From Nepenthes gracilis (lineage: Eukaryota; Streptophyta; Magnoliopsida; Caryophyllales; Nepenthaceae): a stretch of DNA of 64,000 nucleotides. The notes below the pieces were generated by a model. That model was not told where the DNA came from. It saw only the letters and a list, made by a program, of their open reading frames with translations, and did not search any database. Shown here piece after piece: positions 57,311-64,000 of this stretch; the stretch's first letter is position 1, and each line of letters opens with the position of its first letter. Both the position numbers and the translations under genes were made by a program. The DNA is taken from the NCBI GenBank assembly GCA_033239525.1, contig BSYO01000006.1, positions 14,337,319-14,401,318 of the forward strand, in the 5' to 3' direction.

Positions 57311-57837
57311 TTACCCTGCACTGCTGGCTTCGGAGTCTGAACCTCAATGCTAGAGGGCACTCCTTGGCTTTATGCCCCGCTTGGCCATAAGTGAAGCAAG
57401 CACCCATCAACCTGGGACACGGTCTACCCTCATGCATCCTCCTATTGTGCTTACATGAACCTACTAGAGCTTGAGAAGACGATGAGATCTGGCCACTCCT
57501 TTATCCAGAAACTGGATGCCTCGGCTTCTTATATGGTCTCCCTGAACTAGCCCCAATGCTAGCACTTGTCCTGCTCTTACTGACGACCTCTTTCTGAAAA
57601 ATTCTTCCTTTGCATGCTCTTACTCGTAAATCAGGGCTCGATCTAATACATTAGCATAGGTGGAAAATTTAAGGGTCGCCAACTGCTTGCGGATGTCATC
57701 CCGTAAGCCCATTAAGAACTTCCTAGTCCTCCTTTCTTCATCTTCAATCATGTAGGGAGCGAACCGTGACAACTCTGAAAACTTGGCATCGTGCTCCTCT
57801 ACCATCCAGTTCCCTTGCCTTAGCTTGAGAAATTCCT
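57311..57837 (-). pseudogene. gag: Element J gag C-terminal half with altered zinc knuckle
   Basis: KFSELSRFAPYMIEDEERRT and FLMGLRDDIRKQL (57805-57620) are capsid; the knuckle near 57405-57370 reads ACFTYGQAGHKAKECPLA, with Tyr where the second Cys is required. The LINE (57838-61056) separates this from the gag N-terminus. Confidence 0.85.
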
Positions 57838-57925
57838 ATCGCATAGAGAGAGAAGCTCTCTCTTCTCTCTAAATTTCAAAATCATGCGGCGTTTTGGAGT
57901 TTGATTTCTCTAGTCATCACCGGCC

Positions 57926-60033
57926 ATGGCCGGCCTCCTGGGGGCCCCCCTTGGTCCTCCCCAGGACTCCGCCTTCCCTGTTTTTCCCTCTGCTTCTTCT
58001 TCGATGGAAATCGACTCTAAATACCTAGGGTCAATCGCTCTCTTGTTTTCGATGTTGAAGATGGACGAGGCTTCTCTTTCTCCTGACCCTGATGCATCGT
58101 TCTTAGAGCTTTCAAAATCAAAGGACCTTCGCAATAGTTCTGAGTGTGGTGCTGATGCCCCCCCTTTCTGGGCTAGTGTCGTCCAGAAGGATTGCGTTGG
58201 TCAGTGTTTAGAGTTGACATTCTACCCCCTAGGCCTTTAGGGGTGACACTGCCACCATTTTTCTCCCACTGGATGTTATCAATCAAGGTAACCTTTTCTA
58301 GGGCTTTACCTTAGTTGGCCATTTTCTCGATTCCCCTCCTCATTTCCTGGCTATCAAAGCCATGGCCAGGAAAATCTGGGCCCGTTTTGGACTCAAGCAC
58401 ATCGCCGGTAATGAAGCCAGTTTTTTCCTTTTTCGCTTCTCATCCTTGGAGATGATGGAGAAATGCCTTCGGGCAGGCCCTTGGCTCTTTTCTCAGAAAG
58501 AAATTTTCCTTAAACGATGGTCTCTGGGCTTGCCCTTGACCAAGGAAGAACACAAGCGGTTCCCCATTTGGATCAAACTACTTGACCTGCCGATTGAGTT
58601 CTGGACTCATGCTGGTCTCAGCTGGGTTGCAAGTGCCGTTGGGACTCCTTTGCAACTCGATTCCAAGATAGCCCGTATGGAAAATGTCTCCTTCACAAAG
58701 ATTTGTGTTGAAGTTGGTGTGGATGGACTTTTCCCCAATTGCATCGCCATTCAATCTTGCCCTGATTCTGAGTCCCTATCGTTGGTGAACGTGGAGTATA
58801 GTTGGAAACCTACTCGATGTGGCCGCTGCCATTTGATAAGTCATGTTGAATCTAAATGCTATTCCAAGAATGTCATCCATCATCCTGGTAAGTCTCATCC
58901 CAGCTCTTCTAATTTTGTCCCTGCAGAAATAGACCAAGGAGACTTTTCTTTGCATCCTGGTTTAGTAGGCCAGCTGAATGATGCTAATGACTCCAGGTGC
59001 TCTGTCACTTCCTCTACTCCCCTTCTAGTGGATGATGGACCCCTGAATCCTACTGGTTCTATTCAACCTTCAATATTTGATTGCTCCCTTTGTGGGTCTT
59101 CTTCTGTGAGCCAAATGGATGAGACTGTGATGAATGTTGATGTTAATTGTGCTTTATCTGTGGAACACCCATCTTCTGGAGCTGCTCTGAACTCCCATGC
59201 CCCTCCTTGTGATGAGCTGATGGCAAATCAAATCCCAGATGTTGCTGGGCCTGGGCTGGCGTCTTAGCCTCCTTTGCCTGATGCTATGTCGACAAATACT
59301 CTTTAGGATTTTACAGCCATCAACTCTGATACTATGATGATGGACTCGAGCGGTGGTTCCTCGCTTTAGCTGCCGCTGCCACTGCCCCCGTGCCTCTTCT
59401 CTCTTTCGGGGCATATTATTGTGCTTAGGGTCTCAATCCGTCCGATATGCCTGCGGATGTGTCCTCCCACGCCAATCTCTCGATGAAGATTGCTTAGAAG
59501 CTCTTGGCAATCCTTCCAAGGCTCCCCAAAACTTCTTTGTAGGTGGCTCGCCCATAGCCTTTCTTTGTCTGATCGTAACCACTGTGCCCCTAGCTGTCAA
59601 ATGGATGCAATAATTTCAAGGGATCTGCTAGTTCCAGATGGTGCTGAGGGAGTTTTGAACGGTGACCCGTCGCACTTGCCAACAAGTTTTGGAATGTGTC
59701 CATGTCCCTACTTCTCCTAGCCATCCTGATGCGTAGTTCATCCATAATGTTATGGATCCTGATTTTGATGATGATCTTGATCTAACACCTAGCTCTATCT
59801 CTCGGCTATCAAATAAGTATTCTCTGGATACTTTAAATATTGTGGGGGCCGACACTACTAGCCCCCGAGGCTCCTTTGCTGATATTTGTGTTGGCCGGGC
59901 CCTAAACTACTCCAGGGGAAATTTTTAAGCGTCAAAGAGGTGATGTCCATAGAATATGAATCTTGGAAGCCAGCAAAGTCCCGGAAAAAGAAAAAATCTA
60001 CATCCAAAAAATCCAAGGGATCCTCCGGCTCTT
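57926..60033 (+). pseudogene. LINE ORF1 (DUF4283-like with CCHC knuckle)
   Basis: Starts MAGLLGAPLGPPQ with FWASVVQ (57926-58240). After a frameshift, a 301-codon frame (58362-59267) covers the DUF4283-like core (FFLFRFSSLEMMEKCLRAGP, FPIWIKLLDLPIEFW) and the knuckle CGRCHLISHVESKC (C-x2-C-x4-H-x4-C). Beyond 59267 the acidic tail continues with stops. A Lys-rich C-terminus (SRKKKKSTSKKSKGSSGS) ends at 60033. It would bind LINE RNA as a chaperone. Confidence 0.82.
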
Positions 60034-61056
60034 AGGCTTAATGCTGATGGGGCTTTTTGTCTAGGGTTGGTTCGAAATAGTTGAATCTCGGATTGTTTTC
60101 TCTTGCTTCCTGAATTGTGAGATAGGGTTCTCTCTTGGATGGATTCTGGGAGACTTTTTAAATTTTCTTTCTCTAGAAAAGTAATAACGCTGCTGGACTC
60201 TCCTCCTGTTGTCGTACACTGTGCGGGGAAGCTTGCTACTTCCTTCTGCAATTTTGCTGGAACAGTTATGAGGGCGAGACTTAGTCCTGTCCTACGAAAT
60301 GATGATGCTGCTGGTCGTGCGCCTAGTGGATGCCGGTTAGCAGTTGACCCTGATGCGGAGCTGTGTTGTCTTGCTGATGTTGATGGTTTTCAGTTTGGTG
60401 CATGTTGTTTGCCATTTACACGACCCTGCTGGCATGCCCTTGTCATTGAGGGTGCAGATGCTGGAGAGGTGGAGTGTCTTCCTGCTGAAGGTTGGTGCCA
60501 GTGCTGCAGGTTCTGGATGGGAGGTAGGCTCTCTGGAGCTGTAGTGTTGTCTACTATGGTTTCCTGCTTTTGGTGAATACCTGTCCGAAAGGCTTTAGGC
60601 GAGTGTTTCTCGGCCGAGGCCTCAAGAATGATTCTAAGGCCACTTGCTCATGGATGCTTCTGCCTGAGTCGTGGTGGTTACTTGGCCAATTATTGGGGAG
60701 CATTGCATATTTGATGGTGTGCGCCATCCTATCCGAGGATTATGCTGTTGGCGTTTTGATACTTCCTCTGCTTTGTCTCTGATTTTGGAATGGTGGATTT
60801 CAGGTGCTCTGGTTTGTTGCAAAACAAATATATTGGAGCTGTTTTATAGTATGTACGTATTTAGGCTGAGTTACATGTGACCGGTTTAGATGTTGCTCAT
60901 GTAGTTGTAGTTTTTGTGTTTCATGATTAGGTTCATGGTGATGCTCGGGAATGCTCTAACTCATTGTTCTACCTCTAAGTCGGCAAAACAATTAGAGCTA
61001 GCACATTGTCTTATAGTTTCAATTATTTTAATTTCATTTTACTTACCAAAAAAAAA
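60034..61056 (+). other. LINE 3' region with no recognisable gene
   Basis: About 1 kb between ORF1 and the poly(A). Its last few hundred bases match the complement of 660-800 ('gtttcat..', 'ggcaaaac', 'acttacc' + A), and parts near 60460 resemble 1600-1560 in reverse. Short open frames here have no family resemblance I can see. It may hold the RT-recognition end. Confidence 0.7.
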
Positions 61057-61064
61057 GCTTGAGA

Positions 61065-61543
61065 AATTCCTCCTCTTTCTGAACACAGAGGCTAGACGGA
61101 AAATACTTCTCTAAGAATGCATCCTCAAACATCTTCTAGGTAATCTCAGCCTCTAGTACACCCAACGCTCTTTTTCTCATTTTCCACCAATGGTGTGCCT
61201 CACCTTCCAACTGGTAAGACGTAAACAGCACCCGATCCTCTACTGGGCATATAATCACGGCAAATACCCTCTTCAGACTCTCTAACCACGAATCTGCCTT
61301 AAGCAGGTCAGGCTCTCCCAAAAACGCCGACACTCACTCCTGAACGAAGCGATCATAAGCAGATGGCTCCGAATTAATAGGAGCCTAACTGGGAGCCTGA
61401 GCAGGAACAGGGGCTAGATGTCGTTGCTCCATATTCTCAATGATATTTGTAAGATGCCCCAACTGGTTTAGATATTCTGTCTGTTGATCTTGGGGCTCTC
61501 GGGGTGATTCATCCCTTTGCAATCCTCAACATCTAGGCAGCAT
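61065..61543 (-). pseudogene. gag: Element J gag N-terminal half
   Basis: ATG at 61543 in sense, 228 nt from the PBS. Reads LNQLGHLTNIIENMEQ, then SAFLGEPDLLKADSWLESLK, DRVLFTSYQLEGEAHHWW (61333-61136), with the capsid FLEKYF-type region continuing to the LINE junction. Several stops lie before 61333. Confidence 0.82.
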
Positions 61544-61770
61544 TGTCAACTTTAGAAGTCACCACTGGAAAAGAAACAACAAAAAGTTGAGCCAAAGGTT
61601 TAACTATCCTCTATGACAACACTAGATACGTTAACACTTATGCAATTAAAGAGAACATTCTAAATGAGAGTACTTAATTATCCTAACTTTTCCTGCATTC
61701 AATCATTTGGCCTTAACCCATACTATCCTAGGCTTTTGCATAAATTCAGATCCATCCTAAGGCATCCCTT

Positions 61771-61781
61771 CTCTGATACCA
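61771..61781 (-). other. Primer-binding site of element J
   Basis: ctctgatacca, in sense TGGTATCAGAG, two bases from the 5' LTR start (tgtgacggg at 61784). Confidence 0.94.
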
Positions 61782-62342
61782 ACTGTGACGGGCTGAATTA
61801 TTTTCCTTAAATAACCTCCGTCAAACATAATAATAGACTACTATTCCTAATTAAAATTATTAATTCTATACAAAATTGGGTAGTGTTCCATTTGTAAGTT
61901 GAGCGTTTGCCAAAATATAAAGACCTGTAAATCAACCTTGCACAACAATCTATAATAATCTACAACGAAACTACAAGTCTCAATACTCAACACATTACAC
62001 AGGATCTAATCGCCATATCAACCGAGGTGGCATCGACATCATAACTCCAGTATAATGCCAGTGGGAAAGGATGCCTACTAGGAACCTCAATCATAACCAT
62101 GATGAGAAGACCTGCAGAAGTATAAAAACCACAATATACAAGGGAATTGATCCATCATTCGTCCATACCAAATATCAGTAATCACCACCATACATGTCTT
62201 ATATAGTTTACAAAAGTAGAACAAAATTTCCATTTCATTCACAAAATTAGCTAAGTCCCAGTCCCGAGCCCTATGTGCAATATCAACTGTCTATCACACT
62301 TTATGGCCTATCATGTCTCCTCGGGCATCAATGCATTCTCAT

Positions 62343-63829
62343 CTGAAAGATATACAACAAGAGTGAGTGTACAACCCAACAAATGAAATCATACATTACT
62401 AACTACAGGCCGGTAAAAGTGAAAGCAATAACTATATGAAAGGTCATATACTCAGGACAGAGGAAAAAATGAGAGGAAGGAGAACATACAGAATTATCTA
62501 GTTCACGTGTTTACAGCAGTTGCGTTTTATTTGCTTTCATTATTGTCGTTAATCTTTGCGAACCCTGGAGCTAGTAAGTCGTACTAGCCAACGATGCGAG
62601 AGAACGAGGAAAGGAATGTGTATGCTATACATTCTAAAGCCGACTACATTTTAGGTTTGCAGCACTCGACCATCGATTATATTTTATGTTTGTAGCACTC
62701 TACTATCGGCTACATTTTAGGCCTACAGTATTCGGCCATCTCAATCGTCCCATAACCCCCGGGGACCAGGGCAATTCTCGTTCTTTCACAGTAGTATTCC
62801 AAAGCATACCCTAAACATCATCCACCCTCAGGAGCGGCAGAAGTATTCCTTGGGTTCCCACCGTGATGGTAAGCTAGAGGGTACTACCCCTATGAACCAT
62901 GGTCCTAGTTTCAAGATTAGTCTTAATCCTTTGAAGGGGGAATTCACCATTTACCATATACATTTTCCAATTGGAAAATCACATTCCTATCACATATCTC
63001 CATCCAGGAGACCAAATCTATCATATTACACTTTGTGGATTCCCTTCCATTTACTTGCTCGGTTCATTTCTTTCCTTTGGAACTTAAATCTTTTAACCAT
63101 TCAATTCAAACTCGCAAGAGAGTTTAGTTTTACTTACCTCTGTTGGTCAAACACCACCTTAGAAACCTCCAGGATGCATTCTCTTGCTCCCGGTGCATAA
63201 TTGCACATTTTCAGGGTTTGCAATTTGACACAAATATTTAGTCATAAGTTCCAACACAATTGAAGAGAGCTAAAGCATGCACATTTACATTCCAATTTTG
63301 GGTGAACAGTGTCAGGCCACTTTTAGAGGGCACAGACGCCGCGGACGGGTTAATTCTTGCAAAATCGGATGTTCGGTCGATCTATACTTACAATTGGGAT
63401 GCGGAGATTCATATTTTAAAGTCACTTCAACATATTATGAAGGTGAAAACATGCAAATTTCCCTTTTAATTTCGGTTGAACAACAACAATGTCTTTTTAG
63501 AGGGCTCAGACGCTGCAAATGGGTTGAAAAGTGCGAGATCGATCACACGGCCAACATATATATACATTTGGGACTTGGGGATTCACATTTTGAGGTCAAT
63601 TTAATGAAATATGGTTCAGAAATGGAAAACCCCCAAGTCCCGTAGGTTAGGGTTTGGTGGTACTCCACCGACCAGATCGGTGAGTAAATCGGATAATAAT
63701 TACACAATCATTGGTCTAGAGTCACGGGTATTATATTTTCCATGGTTTGGGTGGGTATCGAGATGAAAATACAGGATGATAAACGGAGAACATCAAAAGA
63801 GGAAAGTTAGTGAGTATGAAAACACTTGC
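62343..63829 (-). other. Predicted LTR leader intron, element J 5' LTR (GC-AG)
   Basis: Donor GAG|GCAAGTG, acceptor tatatctttcag|atgag, 1487 nt, TATA box about 165 nt before the donor. Being in the 5' LTR, this copy would be in the element's own leader. Confidence 0.55.
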
Positions 63830-63990
63830 CTCGACGCGTGCTATCACTTTTATAACTAGCTCTCGGACGGATTCAAACTCTACGTCTCGATCTCCTCCTT
63901 TCTCTCTCTAAAACCGGCGCTCTCCCTATCTCTTCCTCTCCAGAGCGTTCTAGAAATGAGGAAAAATGAAGAAACACGAAGCAGGCAGCG

Positions 63991-63998
63991 TCTTTATA
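63991..63998 (-). promoter_or_regulatory. TATA-like box of element J 5' LTR
   Basis: TATAAAGA in sense, matching 53593-53586 in the 3' LTR. Equivalents: TATAAAT 24315, TATAAAAG 38939, TATTTAAA 45218, AATATAAATA 29620. Confidence 0.6.
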
Positions 63999-64000
63999 TT

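Larger units (their letters stand above)
57838..61056 (+). mobile_element. Non-autonomous LINE, 3.2 kb, with perfect target duplication
   Basis: gcttgagaaattcct occurs at 57823-57837 and 61057-61071, bracketing a 5' pyrimidine-rich leader ('agagagagaagctctctctt'), ORF1 (57926-60033), about 1 kb of 3' sequence and a poly(A) after 'tttacttacc'. Endonuclease and RT are absent although both ends are intact, so internal loss preceded insertion. The same layout in 659-3823 points to a family moved in trans by full-length LINEs. Confidence 0.9.
48992..64000 (-). mobile_element. Chromovirus element J (runs off the right edge)
   Basis: 3' LTR 48992-53828 (with E3 inside), interior 53829-61783 (with a LINE inside) and 5' LTR from 61784. 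PBS and polypurine tract are both present. Order in sense: gag, protease, RT, RNase H, integrase, chromodomain, i.e. a chromovirus. It is inserted in K's integrase/chromodomain region. Net 3' LTR length without E3 is 2277 bp. The left flank ctcta (48987-48991) is the expected target duplication. Confidence 0.88.
61784..64000 (-). repeat. Element J 5' LTR (continues past the window)
   Basis: tgtgacgggctg onward, matching 48992-49012 plus 51573-53600. Acceptor atctttcag|atgag (AG 62344-62343), small hairpin with T-A instead of C-G at its inner pair (about 62364-62378), stem gaatgtgta/tatacattc (62614-62634), 33-bp repeats around 62640-62740, donor GAG|GCAAGTG (+1 at 63829) and TATAAAGA at 63998-63991. 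U3 lies outside. Confidence 0.9.

Noticed and set aside
60139..60576. 145-codon frame after LINE ORF1
   Set aside because: Considered as an ORF2 remnant, but no endonuclease or RT motif is visible and the region is too short.

Overview
The window is repeat DNA from a plant nuclear genome and I see no host gene in it. Evidence for a plant: Ty3/gypsy chromovirus polyproteins with a C-terminal chromodomain, primer-binding sites complementary to initiator-Met tRNA (TGGTATCAGAG), a Tat/Retand-type element with a second RNase H, and LINEs whose ORF1 carries a DUF4283-like domain and a CCHC knuckle. Nothing identifies the species. All coding regions are broken.

Almost every base belongs to a nest of transposons whose order of arrival can be read. 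Layer 0 is a decayed Tat-lineage element (5261-10239, minus), cut on its left by LTR1 (1-5260, itself split by a LINE at 659-3823). Layer 1 is chromovirus K (minus). Its 3' LTR, called H, starts at 10240 and resumes at 44628; a short K interior lies at about 48463-48991. Layer 2, inside H, is chromovirus B (11451-44627, minus). B holds three insertions: element A (12378-21179, plus, the best preserved), a solo LTR A2 (22333-24684) and LTR G (25352-39457). G holds element E (about 26061-38019, minus), and E's 3' LTR holds solo LTR F (27137-30079). Right of H lies plus-strand LTR L (about 45540-48457). Inside K sits element J (48992 to beyond 64000, minus), which carries solo LTR E3 (49013-51567, plus) and a 3.2-kb LINE (57838-61056, plus).

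Within each chromovirus the sense order is LTR, PBS, gag with zinc knuckle, protease, reverse transcriptase, RNase H, integrase, chromodomain, polypurine tract, LTR. A, E and J show nearly all of this; B and K are reduced to traces.

The most interesting signal is in the LTRs. They are 2.3-3.0 kb and, across all families here, share one layout in sense order: a GC-rich CTCGAG palindrome, a TATA-like box, a first exon of roughly 60-125 nt, a splice-donor-like motif (usually AG|GCAAGT, once a perfect CAG|GTAAGT), 1.07-1.80 kb of intron-like sequence containing a hairpin whose stem changes sequence but keeps pairing, a second small hairpin overlapping a branch-point-like CTCAC, and a pyrimidine tract with CAG|ATGA acceptor. 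I read this as a conserved leader intron carried inside the LTR. It is inferred from sequence only. Other findings include paired W-box-like palindromes in the E-family U3, a LINE family that lacks ORF2 in both copies, and stop codons in A that all fit cytosine deamination.
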